A stretch of DNA of 64,000 nucleotides from the NCBI GenBank assembly GCA_033807775.1, contig CM066313.1, positions 87,731,484-87,795,483 of the forward strand. Direction: 5' to 3'. Below, one piece after another: positions 42,253 to 53,549 of the stretch. Positions within the stretch are counted from its first letter, which is position 1, and every line of letters starts with the position of its first letter. The notes under the pieces were generated by a model. It was not told the DNA's origin. It was given only the letters and a program-made list of their open reading frames with translations, and did not search any database. Origin of the DNA: Saussurea involucrata (taxonomy: Eukaryota > Streptophyta > Magnoliopsida > Asterales > Asteraceae). The translations under genes were made by a program, and so were the position numbers.

Positions 42253-42716
42253 AATCTTGAATCTTGTGGCTAAATGGCTCAAAATCGACTTTAGGGGCTT
42301 AGGGTTTCGGTTTGGGAGAAAAGAGAGTGAAATAGGAGAAGATAGAAATGAAATGGGGTTGAATTGGGTTAAAATCGGATTTAAACAACCATCAGCACCT
42401 CGGTCGCGACAATGTGTCACAATCGCCGGCTTGGTACCGCAACCTCCACGCACCTCGCAACTGTGCCCCGCGAGAGTGCCCTATGGCACAATCGCAGGAA
42501 CAATCCCCGCCCATGTACCATGGGCTATTAAGCTTCAATGGCTTTGCCCTCGGCGACGGTGACTAAGTCATAGTCGTCGGGCATGGTCGCACTATGTCTC
42601 CCGGAGCCCGAAAATTCTGAAGTGTTTTCCATTCCCTATAATTAATCAAACCTTTCAAGGGTCACGAGGGATATCCTTCATTTTAATAAATTTATGGGTG
42701 TTACAAATAACATCAC

Positions 42717-42800
42717 CTTGTAAACTGGTCCAAACCTCCCTGACCAAGCATGTTTTCAACTGCGAAATCATTGGTGGCATAGTGAAAATAGTATAACTAT
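42717..42800 (-). pseudogene. RLK pseudogene exon with P-loop (kinase subdomain I)
   Basis: The minus strand reads YATNDFAVENMLGQGG, then with a lost base FGPVYK, and ends at a GT donor (CAAG|GTGATG, 42717/42716). The Gly-rich loop is therefore preserved except for the frameshift. The left boundary of the exon is uncertain: upstream bases to about 42870 contain a 23-bp near-repeat around TAGTT.TACTATTTTC, probably a deletion scar where the ectodomain, PAN and membrane parts were lost. Confidence 0.82.
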
Positions 42801-42968
42801 CCATAACAAAACTCACGGTTCCAAACAGTAGAAAATAGTAGAACTATCTATAATTTGCCCTTTTGGTGTTAAAATCCAGATGGATAAAGCCTCATTACTA
42901 GCCTCATAGCTAAAATATCGTTCTTCATTGTTGTATAGTGAAGTGAGACGGTATCAGTTGTTTGATTC
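42801..42968 (-). pseudogene. RLK pseudogene lectin-domain end, left of Copia-5
   Basis: From the duplicated GATTC (42968-42964) the minus strand reads YRLTSLYNNEERYFSYEASN and EALSIWILTPKGQIID, the usual end of the G-type lectin region, after a TGA three codons in. Past about 42870 the similarity stops, and the next recognisable piece is the P-loop exon. Confidence 0.8.
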
Positions 42969-43269
42969 TGTTAGTACCAAAATGTATTCAAGATTTAGAG
43001 GGTAATTGTGAGAGTCAACAATAGTCAAATTCTTGTATATGAGGTCAAAGTCAAGGTATATAAGGGTAAAGTCAAAGGTATAAATAGTATGGTGTAAGGG
43101 TTTGTGAAGGAGAGGTCATTAGAGAATAGCCATACGGAGTGTGTGTGTGTGTGTGTGAAAAGAGAGATGACCCACTAGAGAGAGAAACTAGATCCCATTC
43201 CAATCTTGTATCAATTTCTCTCATCTATTGAAGATCATAGTGTTTAATCATTGTTATCTAAAACTCTCA
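42969..43269 (+). repeat. Copia-5 5' LTR (301 bp)
   Basis: TGTTAGTACC to AACTCTCA, TATA box TATAAATAG at 43079-43087, and a (GT)n stretch near 43140 that is shorter than in the 3' LTR and explains most of the length difference. Confidence 0.93.
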
Positions 43270-43271
43270 AT

Positions 43272-43283
43272 TGGTATCAGAGC
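43272..43283 (+). other. Primer-binding site of Copia-5
   Basis: TGGTATCAGAGC, exact tRNA-iMet type, two bases after the LTR. Confidence 0.93.
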
Positions 43284-44830
43284 CTAGCAGATCAGAATTT
43301 GTGCATCAATTCAAAGATTTTTATCAATTTTTGAGAAATTGAAGAGTTGTTTGGTTTTTGAGATTGTATTGAAAATTTTCAAGAGTTTGAGATTTGTTTG
43401 TGCTTTGGATTGATTCCAGCTCACAAATCTATTTGATATTTGTTTTCTAATAGGTTGCAATCATTTAGATTCGAAAAATATGAATAAATCATCAAGTTTC
43501 TAATTCTGGAATTTGACAGTATGTTCATCGAAGGTGTGAACTAAGAAGGTGATCGATATTGAAGATTAATTGTTGTTAATTGTTTCTGGCTTCACAGATC
43601 ATTTTCTCGGTTGATTTTGATAAGTTTACAGCCTTCAGAATCATATTTTCAGTAATATATCTTGGATTTTGGAGTAGATCTAGGTCGACGATGTTATTCA
43701 AGAAGGTGATAATCGATTTTGGATTTTTAATATGCTTATGATCGTTTTTGTTCCCCAGATCGATTTGTCTCTTGATTTCGATCACATAGCAATTTTTAGA
43801 TTTGATTTTGATCGAGAAATAAGAGAGTTTGTGTTGCTGGAAGCATACTGATCGGAAAAACGTATCTCGCCGGAAAAACGGGAAAACTCTAGATTATCAC
43901 ATGTTCATTTTCATCTCACGATTAATCTTCTCGCACATCCGTTTTTGTCGCATGTATGTATTTATCGCATGATCTTATCGCGTGAGTGGTCTGCGATTAA
44001 GTTTATCGCACGATAACCATCTCGCTATAAATTTTCGTTTTGAGCGATGGGGAACGATATTTGTTGCATGAACTCCTGATTTCACGAGGAAATCGTTGCG
44101 TGACAATCTTAAATCGTGAGGAAACCAAAATTGAAGATTTGAACGTGAAAATTAGAAGGTTATCGAAGTGAAAAACATGCAGATCGTCGTTGGGTCGAAG
44201 GAGATGAACAGTACTAACGGGATCAGTTAGTACTCCGTTAGTTTCATTACAAATTTGGTTCTTTCCGTTAACGTCGTTAGAGTTCGTTAGTTTTTCAGTT
44301 AGTTTTATTACAATTTTAGTCCTTCGTTAAGTTTTTCTGTTAAGTCTAGTTAAGAGTTTAGTTTATTACATTTTTAGTCCCTTGAGTTTTTAAGTTTCTT
44401 TTTGTGTCATTTTCAATCCCTTTGGTTTTAACTTTAGGAATTTGTCACTTTAAGTCCTTGTTTTTGTTAAGTTTTAGTGTTTTACACTTTTAGTCATTGT
44501 TTTTCGTTTTAGTTTCGTAAGTTGTCAGTTTTAGTTCTTATTCTTCGTTATTTTTCATTTTCATCGATTTTATCCGTTTTTGCCTGCATTTAACCGTAAC
44601 TGATATATTTTTCTCGTGTTTTTAAAGTCCAGTTTTCCGCATTAATTTTTCGGAATTAATTTTTGGAAGACAAATTTATAATTTGTTTTTCAGATTTTAT
44701 TTTTGAAAATTTTTCTGACTTTAAATCGTATTTCTCTGATCGTTCTAGCGCACAAATTATACTTATCACGAAGTATCTGTTAACGGTCTTTTTTTTAAAA
44801 AAAAATCAGGCAACAATATCGCTTTATCAA
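43284..44830 (+). other. Copia-5 long leader
   Basis: About 1.5 kb without a reading frame I can support; the N-terminal half of gag is not recognisable and is either lost or badly decayed here. Bases 44250-44560 are made of degenerate short repeats of the type TTTTAGTCCTTG...GTTAAGTTTT, and 43900-44110 repeats TCGCA/TCGTG words. Confidence 0.55.
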
Positions 44831-46299
44831 GATTTTAACTGTCCATATTGGCAGTGTAAAAAGAAGATAGAAGGTTTTGAAACCAAAATTGAATTAGTTG
44901 AATTTAATAAAGGATTATGTGGAAAGTATTACCAATAACTTCAAGAACAGAAATTACAGGCATCTGAAAGTTCTGAGAAGCTTGATAAATCTAAAGAAAA
45001 AGCAAAAATATTGGAAACTGAAAACACTGAGCTGAAAAAGAAGATTTCTGAGTTGACATCAAAAGACGACATCAAGGAGATTGAGGAAAAAGTAAAATCT
45101 TTGGAAACTGAAAATGCTGAGTTAAAGCATAAGAATTGTGAGTTTGCTAAGGAAGTTTCTAAGTTGCAAATGGAGATTGGAAAAGAAAGAACATTTCTTG
45201 AAAATGAAAAGGCAATGTTTGGAAAGAAATTTTTTGTTTTTCAAAGAAATCAGTTGAGGAAAAGAAAGTTGTAGAGCTTAGATGCATAAAAATTTCAAAA
45301 TAGAATTCTGATTTCGAAAAAGTTTTATTTTTAGAAAAGGAAAAGCTTGAGAAAAAGATGTCTGAGTTTGATGCTGAAAGAAAATCTTTTGAAGCAAAAA
45401 GTGTTGAGCTTTCTTTAAAAATATCTAATTTGGAAAAGGTTTTGGAGAAAGAGAGAAAAGAGTTTGCTGACAAGAGAGATATCTTTGAAAAGGAAAAGAA
45501 GAGCTTTCAAAAGATAATTATGGAGATTTTTAAAGAAATTGATGATAAGAGAAGATATTTAGAGAAAGATTTTGAGACAGAAAGAAAATATTTTGAGGCT
45601 GAGATTGTCAAGCTAACAAGGAAGGTATCTGCTTTAGCAACGAAAGCTATGAAAGAGCAGAAGATCAAATCTGATCTACAGAAGAAGTTTGATTTGATTT
45701 CTCGAGAAAGAAATGTTCTTTCCGAAAGAGTTTAGAAACTAGAAGCAATTAACTTCAAAGTTGAATTATCTGAACAATTTAGTGCCAATACTATTGTTCA
45801 GTCGTCGCATGATGATTCAACTGATTCGGAATGTTCGTTCAAGACTGCTTCTGGTTCAGTTCATGAACATATTTCTTCGATAAAGTCTGTCAAATCAAGT
45901 AATCCTTCAAAAGATCAGATGCGCCCTTCTAATCTTTTCTATAACCATGTTGCTACAAATTCAGATACTCCTATCTTTAAGCCTGTTAAGATGGTTTGGA
46001 AGGTAACAGGATATACTCTTGACAGAAATGCACCAAAATCATCTGTTCCTACACCTACGGTGAACAAGAAGAACAATGCTCAGAAAGGTAAGTCTTTTGT
46101 TAAACCTAATCCCATCTATTCTGCAAATCATTTGATTAGGTTAGCACAAAAGCAAATATGTTGTTCTTATTGTGGAACTCATGATTTTGTTAAGAAAGAA
46201 AATGTTCAGTACTGGTATGGTACTTACAATATTTCTTTAAATAGAACTGCACCTAACAAGCCAGGACCCAAGTTCCGTTGGGTACCAAAATCTACTTAA
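44831..46299 (+). pseudogene. Copia-5 gag, coiled-coil C-terminal half
   Basis: It is a gag remnant with YQDFNCPYWQCKKKIEGFET, a long charged coiled coil (LETENTELKKKISELTSKDD; LEKVLEKERKEFADKRDIFE; TERKYFEAEIVKLTRKVSAL) and, at the end, CCSYCGTHDFVKKENVQYW, a knuckle that has lost its second half. It closes GPKFRWVPKST and TAA (46297-46299), matching the WVPK ends of Copia-1 and -3. Stops at about 44936, 45271 and 45735 break the coil. The TAA is followed 11 bases later by a T-rich tract and CAG. It might once have formed part of a particle supplied by a partner element. Confidence 0.75.
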
Positions 46300-48853
46300 T
46301 CTTTTTTGCAGGTTTATCATGTGTAGTGTTGAATATCAGAATTACTACCAAACACATGACTGGAAAACAGAAGAGAAGTGTGCATTTTGAAGAAGAGTAC
46401 ATGTGCTGAAACCATATACATAACTTTAGGGGGAGAAACTTTAAACTTTTTGTTTTATATTTGTGCTTATTGACATATTTTTTATGCTTCCTTGTAGGGG
46501 GGGCATACACAATAATGGTTTCTAAACACATCAGTTTAGAACCCGTACTTCAAAGAGATTATGACTTCTGAGTAACTCAGCTCAGGACTCGTACTTCAAC
46601 GTGTTTGACTTCTAAACACATCAGTTTAGAACTCGTACTTCATTGCTTTAGACTTTTATATCTATTGATTTTGTTCAATTAAGATCTTTTGCAGATTTTG
46701 AGGGGGAGCTTATCTGATTTTTAAATCAGTCTATCATGTTCTAAGGGGGAGCTGATACATTTGACTGTAAGTATCTTCTAAACTTAATCTGAGATTGTTT
46801 GAAAGAAGAACGACTTGCAAGCATGAAAAATGTGTTCTTAAATGTTCAAAGCAATTCTCTATTTCAAAAGGATTTCATAAATTTAGAAGTGTGTTTTTAA
46901 ATGTTTTTCATGTATATCTCGGATACATCATTGTTTCTGACCGTGTGTTTCCAAAGATTAATACTTGCATATTATCTTTTCTATACTTTCAAGTACTCCT
47001 GCACATCGGTTCAGCTTCTTTTTTACTTTGTTATTACAATGTCTCAAAACGAAACAATTTTTCGATGGTAATACTCCCGTTTGTAATTCAAATTTTGTTG
47101 AGCATCATACATTCTTTCAGCGTGAGAATTAAACGTTTCATTCAAAGATTGTTTATATTTGTTCATATAAACAAAATTCAAATTCTTTGATACCCTAAGC
47201 GTTAATGATTACCTTTCATATTTGATCTGATTGATACATTATCAGATTCTCAAACAAGTCTTTCGAATTCATTTCATTCTTTCAATATTCTTGTTTTGAG
47301 AAGTCTTCATTGTTCAAATGCTCATATATTCATGATAATTTTTGTGGAGCATACATTCTGCTGACAATGTTATTCACAAGCTGAGATTTATTTTTGTTCA
47401 AGCTAAACTGTTGAACAACACATTTTTTAGAAAAAAAAATCATGGGATCAGTGTGTGAGATTAACTGTACTTCTATGGATTCACGTTAACTAGTGTTTCC
47501 TACCCAAGAAGTTATCCTTGAGTGATTGAGGGGTGAGGGCTCGAAATCAAAGAGTGGGGGAGATAACTCATATGGTTGAGTAATCTCATTGTGCTGAGGT
47601 AAAATGAAAAGGAGAGTTTGGTTAGAAGTGAGCAAATTAAAAACAGAAAGAGGGTGTGAGAACAGAGTTAAAAGAATACGAGAACTCTGCACCAACCACT
47701 TTCTGAGCCGGACAGCCACATTACTGATTGGTTCACATTCTTTGGTGACCGTCATTGAAACAAGCAATTAGCCCATGCCAACTCTTGCTTTAACCCCACC
47801 AACTACTCATTTCTTTCTCTACAAAGAAATGTTTCAATTTTTCATGGGGACGCAGCATATCATCTATCTGATCTTCACTCGGAAGGTCTGGATATTGAAA
47901 AAGAAGGCAGTTTGCCCCACCTTCGCACTTCAATCATGCACATTGAGTCCGTGGAAAACTTGTTGCTGTCTCAACAGTTTACACAATTTGAGCTTATTAA
48001 TCAAGCATAAGTTGCTTCAATCATTTCTACACTTGCACGTACACACAAGGAATATGTTTTCTTGTCATAACGTTCATAGAGATTTCTTAGTGTTTTTCGA
48101 TGATTGAATGGAAGCCCTGAGGAGTGAACTTTAAAAAGCTTCTTTCCAAAGTGCATTCGTTGTACTTAAGTGGCTTTGTGCAACTTACAGGCATTTTAAC
48201 TTATTCATCCGTTGTTTCAGGGTTACCACTATTATATTATCTGAATTTGAAAAGATTCGGATACAAATATTTTGGAATTGACGGATAAACAGATCAAAAG
48301 GTGGAGATTGTTTCTGGTATTCAAAGACTGCTGAAATTGAAAAGAATTTTGATGATCATGATGCTCACGATCATCAAAAAGGGGGAGAAATATCAAACAG
48401 AAGAAAAGAGAGAGATATTTTAATATTTCAATTTCCAAGAAAGAGATATTTGTCAAAGTCGAAGAAGTTCAAGATAAAGTGTTTCCGAATTAGTTCAAGA
48501 CAGTTTATTTACGATGATCAAGTGTTTGAAGATACAAGTATAGTTGGTCCTTAAAGATAATTCAAGAATGTTGTTAAAGCTTAAAGATTTTTAAAGACTG
48601 CATAATTTGTCAAAATTCAAAGTTGCAAAGATCAGTGATTCGAAGATATAAACATTTTGTTTTGAAGACCTTGATCAACGCTACACTGATTTGAAGTTCG
48701 TGTTTCAAGACTTTGTGACTGTTTGTTTCTGGAGAGCTAAATGAAGATTAAATCTTATCTGAAGATTCGTCAAAGGTTTAAAGTGTTGAAGATCTGAAGA
48801 TTAAAGAGCTGAAGACTGTCGTTATATATATATATTTTAAATCTTGAATCCAT
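46300..48853 (+). other. Copia-5 3' region without pol
   Basis: Just after the acceptor-like CAG is a trace of protease (TKHMTG at about 46349), then nothing of pol. PPT-like purine tracts recur at 46430, 46494, 46697, 46743 and 48378. Short frames here (for example 46795-47190 and 47775-48107) have no motif I know, and I do not support them as genes. Confidence 0.6.
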
Positions 48854-49031
48854 AGGGGGAGAATGTTAGTACCAAAATGTATTCAAGATTTAGAGGATAA
48901 TTGTGAGAGTCAACAATAGTCAAAGTCTTGTATATGAGGTCAAAGTCAAGGTATCTAAGGGTAAAGTCAAAGGTATAAATAGTGTGGTGTAAGGGTTTGT
49001 GAAGGAGAGGTCATTAGAGAATAGCCATACG

Positions 49032-49063
<32 letters not shown>

Positions 49064-49172
49064 AGAGAGATGACCCTCTAGAGAGAGAAACTAGATCTCA
49101 TTCCAATCTTGTATCTATTTCTCTCATCTATTGAGGATCATAGTGTTTAATCATTGTTATCTGAAACTCTCA
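48854..49172 (+). repeat. Copia-5 polypurine tract and 3' LTR (309 bp)
   Basis: The tract AGGGGGAGAA (48854-48863) leads into the LTR at 48864, which begins TGTTAGTACC, holds TATAAATAG at 48974-48982 and ends AACTCTCA at 49172, followed by the GATTC duplication. Confidence 0.92.
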
Positions 49173-49177
49173 GATTC

Positions 49178-49709
49178 CCACTAGTCCAGTAAGGCTTCCC
49201 TCGTCGTCGAATTACTAACTTCTCAGATGTTTCTTCCATGGCCTCCGAATTGAGGATTTCATTGCTCGGCCACAAAGTTAGGGTCCAATTCTTCCTTGTA
49301 GTCATGTTAGACCCAAGCTTCATACCCGGTAATAGTACGTTTGTAGGGTGATCAAAACGTTGCCACAAAACGCTCTTGTGGACCTTTTTAATGATCAGCA
49401 AGAAGTTATCAGTGTCTTCAAGGGTTGCAGTCAAATTTCGGTTTGGACCTGCGCCAACATCAGTTATGCTCATGAGAGTTGTCCTCTGGCAGTGATGACC
49501 AAGTTTCCGTTATTGGGGTCGATGGACAGGGTATGAGCGCTTGAGGTTGATATGATTGGTGCGTTAGGATTGTCTACCCATCCTTTCTTGGATTGAACAA
49601 CCTCACCGGCTACGCTTGTGGAATTCGCTACTAATTAAGAGTATTTACCATTAGAAAAGAAGAAAAGAAAGGTGAGTAGTAGTATATAAGGAACTACTGC
49701 ATGCAACAT
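49178..49709 (-). pseudogene. RLK pseudogene first exon: signal peptide and G-type lectin domain
   Basis: The ATG at 49709 opens MLHAVVPYILLLTFLFF, a hydrophobic signal peptide. A TAA follows after NGKYS, then LVANSTSVAGEVVQSKKGW and NAPIISTSSAHTLSIDPNNG, the start of the lectin domain. After VITARGQL the frame shifts (about 49475) to MSITDVGAGPNRNLTATLED, LWQRFDHPTNVLLPGMKLG with the conserved F-D-x-P-T, and IRRRGKPYWTSG, where Copia-5 interrupts. In intact proteins this is the extracellular ligand or glycan-binding part. Fold motifs are well kept despite the stop and the shift. Confidence 0.88.
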
Positions 49710-51759
49710 GAAATCGTGAAGATGATGATGATTTAATATAATCCAAAATTCTAAACACAAAAAATTTGAATTTTTCGCCTGTTGTTAGTTACATTTGGGA
49801 TCTAGAGGGGTTGAGTCAAATGGACTCGGTTCTTGTTCAAGTATTTCTTCATGGAAGGGAATCAAAAGTTCTTGTTGCTTCTTATAAAATTTGCCCATCT
49901 CAATCCTTATGTTCCTTACTACTAACTCCATCAATTAACTTTCCCATCTCAATCTATAGTTTCATTTTTTATAACCCATAAGTTCCTTCCTACTAACTCC
50001 ATCAATTAAGTTTTCGTTGACGAGAGACGATTTTGTCCATTTACCTTTCTCTCCCTCAACTTTCATTTTTAAATAACTATTTGGTTTCTCAAACTATTTT
50101 TCATTTTGATAACAGACTTGGTCTCTTAAGCTATTTTTATTTTTATTACAGATTTGGTCTCTTACTCAACTTTCATTTTTAGGATTTAGTTCATCCCTTT
50201 AATCAAAATTTTGATGGCTCAAACATGAACCTTCTAAATATAATGAGCAAAATAATTAAATAAAATTTGAAATTTAGATTTTGCCATGAAATATTTATAT
50301 TTTCATAAACATTATTCCATGAAATCCCTTAGCTCATATAAAAATTTATTTTGATAAATTAATTGTTTTAGTTGGAAATTTTTAAAAAAAGATTTAAAAG
50401 TTGATACCATATATTAGATGATAAGATATACAAATATTAAGTTTAAGTAATTTACATTTATTGATGTTTTATTATTTATGAAAATAGAAATAAGGATAAC
50501 TTTAAAATTTATATAATTTAAAAAAAAATTAAAATTGTTGTATTTGATTTTTTACCACTTAAAATTTAGATAACAATAATATAAAATAATTAATATCATT
50601 ATAATAATATAAAAAATATTAATAATCAACAACAATTACATTTTGCAGTTTAAATCGGTGCTTAATATTAATTATGGACAGATTTACCATCAATTAAGTG
50701 GCTTGATTAGGATCATTTTGGGCCCCTTTATAGCCTAATTCTTGGTACCAATCCATAGTCGAATTAAGATTGCATTCGATCTGTTCAAATTTGAAAATCA
50801 GATGAGTGCGACAGTCTTCACCGAAAACGATCATTACCATTTTTGTATGATTTATATCCACCGTGTTAGAAAGGGAAAAAGTTTATGTCCACTTTTTCTT
50901 AAAAAATAAGTCGACTTTTTGAGAGCCAACCAAGTACCTTTTTCAATTTGTTTTGATAGTTTCTCCAACAAATTTGAAAAAGGATATGTATATGGTTACA
51001 CTATTTTAATTTCGATATTTAGTTGTCGTTATTGCAAATTATAAGCTTGTATTATTTACGTTAAAACATGATAAATAAATGTTACTGTTGTTTATGTCAA
51101 AAATTACACGAGATATTTTAAAGTTGGATTGAATATTCGAGGCAAATAAAAACAAATGATGCAAATATATATGTTGGCGATGCGAAAATCTCTGACGAAC
51201 GTAAAAACCACGGACAATCATGAATATCGTCAATGCAATATAAATGTTAACTATAAAGGGACATCCTCTTTAATGACAATTGTTGTTATTAGAGTCGTGA
51301 CTATTATATGTCGTAAACAAACTTAAGTAATAATTCCAGTATCAAGGGTTTCTATGAGAGCAAATAAGTTGATGACTCTCTAATCGCCGTTTTAATTATC
51401 ATAATTCATAATATATGGTCATTTGTCCTAAATCTTCAATTACGAATGAAATCTATAATCAATAAGAAAAATAACGGTTGTCATAGTTAGTCAATGTGGT
51501 TGACTGTCGAAGATACGAACTATCATATGTCAAGGATATTGTCGTAATGAATTATCCTAGTCGGTAATGGTCTCGTGATGGTCAATTTTTTCTAATGATA
51601 TTAAATTTGAACCGTTTTAGAAAGTATTTAAGGTACATGTGAATGATATGCTCTAAACTTGGATTATAAAGTTATCTGAATTAATCGGTTATGAAATGAT
51701 TTTTTCTTGATAATCATTTCATTAGTACTTTCATATTGTTTTTAAATTTATAAAATTCA
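49710..51759. other. AT-rich intergenic region upstream of the RLK pseudogene
   Basis: No gene seen. Bases 49900-50200 hold two copies of CC.TACTAACTCCATCAATTA and degenerate TTTGGTCTCTTA...CAACTTTCATTTTTA repeats. Any RLK promoter would lie here, but I can point to no clear TATA box. Confidence 0.5.
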
Positions 51760-52230
51760 ATTAGAGATTGTAGATCCCTTGAGAAGAGGCTTAGTGATGT
51801 GCCATCCCTCACTTGCCCAATTTGCGAGTTAGAAAGTGAATCGGTGGGATATCTGCTCTTTGATTGCCAATTGGTCCGGGATATTTGGAAATAAATCAGT
51901 CAATGGTGGGGTTCGATATCCCGCATTTAAATGTAGTCTTGGAGATGAACGATTGGATGGACTCTGTGAGGATTCAGAAAGCGTCGTGGGAGTGTCTGGA
52001 GGCGGTTATTTATACGACGTCGTGGTCCATTTGGTCCCATTGGAATCACATTATTTTTAGATCTCCTACACCTAAGAAGGCAGTGTTGTGGGATAATATT
52101 GTTACTTGCTCGTTTTTTTTTGCTACAAATAGGAGTAGTAAACTCAAGTTTAGTTGGGTGGGTTGGCTTCAACACCCCATGCTTGTGTGTTTTGTGTTGT
52201 AATTTGTTTCTAGCTCCTTGCTAGTCTGTT
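51760..52230 (+). pseudogene. Non-LTR retrotransposon (LINE) ORF2 C-terminal fragment
   Basis: The plus strand reads RLSDVPSLTCPIC, then LLFDCQLVRDIWK, a TAA, and ISQWWGFDIPHLNV, TTSWSIWSHWNHIIF, the zinc-binding (zf-RVT) end of plant LINE reverse transcriptases. In the usual CPIC...H..x..C motif, the His is replaced by Tyr (VGYLLFDC). No endonuclease or RT catalytic part is in the window, so this is a 5'-truncated, dead copy, as usual for LINEs. The 3' end near 52230 has a short A-rich stretch but no clear poly(A). Confidence 0.75.
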
Positions 52231-53549
52231 AAAAAAATTAGACATTGTAGATCCAAGTGGGACGTCAAAAAAGTTGATCGCCAAGTTGTAAACTGATAAA
52301 CTTTTGAAGCGGAAATTATTTTATTTGGATTTTAATTATTTCCATAGAAACTGTTAATGCTAAAAGTTATCTCAAAAAATAACTTATGGTCGGTGTGGAG
52401 CTTAACAACTAAAGAAGAGATATCCTCGACAAAACACACGACACACGACACAAAATAAATGAGACAAGAGAATTTGGTGACGTGGAAGAAAACTCCGTCG
52501 AGGGTAAAAACGGCGGACAGCAAACTAGGTTGTCAGTGCACTAAGGACGTCAAACAAGGACGTCGTCCTTGATAACAGTGATCGAGAGAGTACAGTTGAT
52601 TACAATAAAGCAGAAAAATAAACTAATCCTAAGATCGCTTCGTGCGTCGTGAGTTTGATTGAAGTCATGAAGTGTCGCGAGTTTCTTCGAGAGAGAATTG
52701 TATTTGCTAGTGCTCTGATATCAAATTGATGTCCCCAAATGTGTTCTTAAACTTCTTTTATATAGTCTTAATCGTCATAAATGAGCCTCTTTAATGTGTA
52801 TAAAGGTTCAAGCTTTAAATAGTCTTGATGGTTGTCTTTGGTTATAGCCGTTAGAGCATTGATGACTTGAGACCTGCATTTAAGAGATGAAAAGAAACGC
52901 TTCGTCGTACGTTAGAAGAATAGGGTCATAAGGAAAGTTACGACGGTCGTTAGATTAACTGAAAGAAGGCATGGACCTCACTGGTCGCTAGTTATGGATT
53001 GATAGTAACTTACGATCATCATCAAAAGTGGCGATCATGGTATAGTTATTCATGGTCTTTAGGATCTTATCTATTTATGTAATCAGTCGTTAGAATCTTA
53101 CCTCAGTCGAGCCTTTAGAATTTTTACCAAACATAAACTATTTTGTTTATTAGTGAAATCACTTATTTCATAACGAAATCATATGCTTTCATAACAAAAT
53201 CTATAAATAGTGTTGAATATATATATATCGCATAAATTCGAAAAGGTTTCAAGTGATTACCTGTTTCGAGATTTGCCGACGTTACCAAAATGTGAAACTA
53301 CAACTTTCGTGAGTGTTTTATGATTAAATTTGTATTTATTTTCTTGTTTGGGTAGTATTATTAGGCCATTTATCTATACTATCTTATAAAGCATGAAAAA
53401 CAAAAGTTTTAAAGTCTTAAAACAAGGTTTTAAGCAGAAAGTACAACAAATTTATGTGCAAAGTCTTAAAGTCTTAAAAACAATGTTTTAAGCAGATAGT
53501 ACAACATATTTATGCATAAACTCTTAAACTCTTAAAAAATTAATGATTT
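52231..53549 (-). repeat. Repeat copy A, probably LTR/leader of an unclassified LTR element
   Basis: Bases from about 52345 to 52900 resemble 63172-63800: TTAATGC.AAAA, GTCG.TGTGGA.....TTAACAACTAAAGAA, TTTG.TGACG..G.A.AAA.CTC, and a TTCTTCGAG.GAGA stretch in the same order. GTGCTCTGATATCAAATTG (52714-52732) is PBS-like on the minus strand, and a minus-strand TATATAAAAG lies at 52764-52755. Their very close spacing does not fit a normal LTR, so I leave the class open. No ORF. Confidence 0.45.

Larger units (their letters stand above)
29499..42705 (-). mobile_element. Solo Ty3/gypsy LTR in RLK intron, split by Copia-3
   Basis: The two parts (29499-31773 and 42253-42705, about 2.7 kb together) begin TGTAACATCC and end GGTGTTACA, with a perfect AATAA duplication outside (29494-29498, 42706-42710). 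No internal domain or second LTR is present, so it is a solo LTR left by LTR-LTR recombination. AACTAACGCCTAGTGAGTTC near 29832 is the reverse of the Gypsy-2 LTR motif, so the sense strand is probably minus. It begins only about ten bases into the intron after the P-loop exon. The 29499-31773 part holds no gene. Confidence 0.85.
42969..49172 (+). mobile_element. Copia-5: pol-less Sirevirus-like LTR element, 6.2 kb
   Basis: A perfect GATTC duplication (42964-42968, 49173-49177) shows insertion into the lectin exon. LTRs of 301 and 309 bp, an exact PBS, a coiled-coil gag C-terminus with WVPK end, a PPT, and no protease motif, integrase, RT or RNase H. Repeated GGGGGAG tracts downstream of gag are the Sirevirus mark. 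It would depend on another Sirevirus for mobilisation. It reads on the plus strand, opposite to the RLK. Confidence 0.9.
20642..49709 (-). pseudogene. G-type lectin receptor-like kinase pseudogene, split by retrotransposons
   Basis: The intact family are plasma-membrane Ser/Thr kinases with a bulb-lectin ectodomain. Here the minus strand carries, in order, a signal peptide and lectin domain (49709-49178, 42968-42870), a P-loop exon (42717-42800), exons for kinase subdomains II-V (29422-29188), VI-VIII (29101-28866), VIII-IX (28659-28510) and X-XI (20951-20642). Exon sizes of 235, 236 and 150 bp and retained GT/AG borders match the usual exon pattern of this family. The S-locus glycoprotein, PAN and transmembrane parts are missing. 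Stops lie after the signal peptide, in the lectin, after the HRDLK loop and in the last exon; several frameshifts add to this. Four intervening element insertions expand it to 29 kb. Confidence 0.88.

Noticed and set aside
43272..43283. TGGTATCAGAGC strings as tRNA gene fragments
   Set aside because: They lie exactly inside LTR ends and are primer-binding sites; no cloverleaf surrounds them. I found no tRNA or rRNA gene.
46795..48107. Short ORFs in the Copia-5 3' region as cargo genes
   Set aside because: No start context, motif or conserved neighbour supports them; kept only as a question for family comparison.
20642..49709. A functional receptor-like kinase
   Set aside because: Several in-frame stops, frameshifts, loss of the membrane span and an insertion in the lectin exon.
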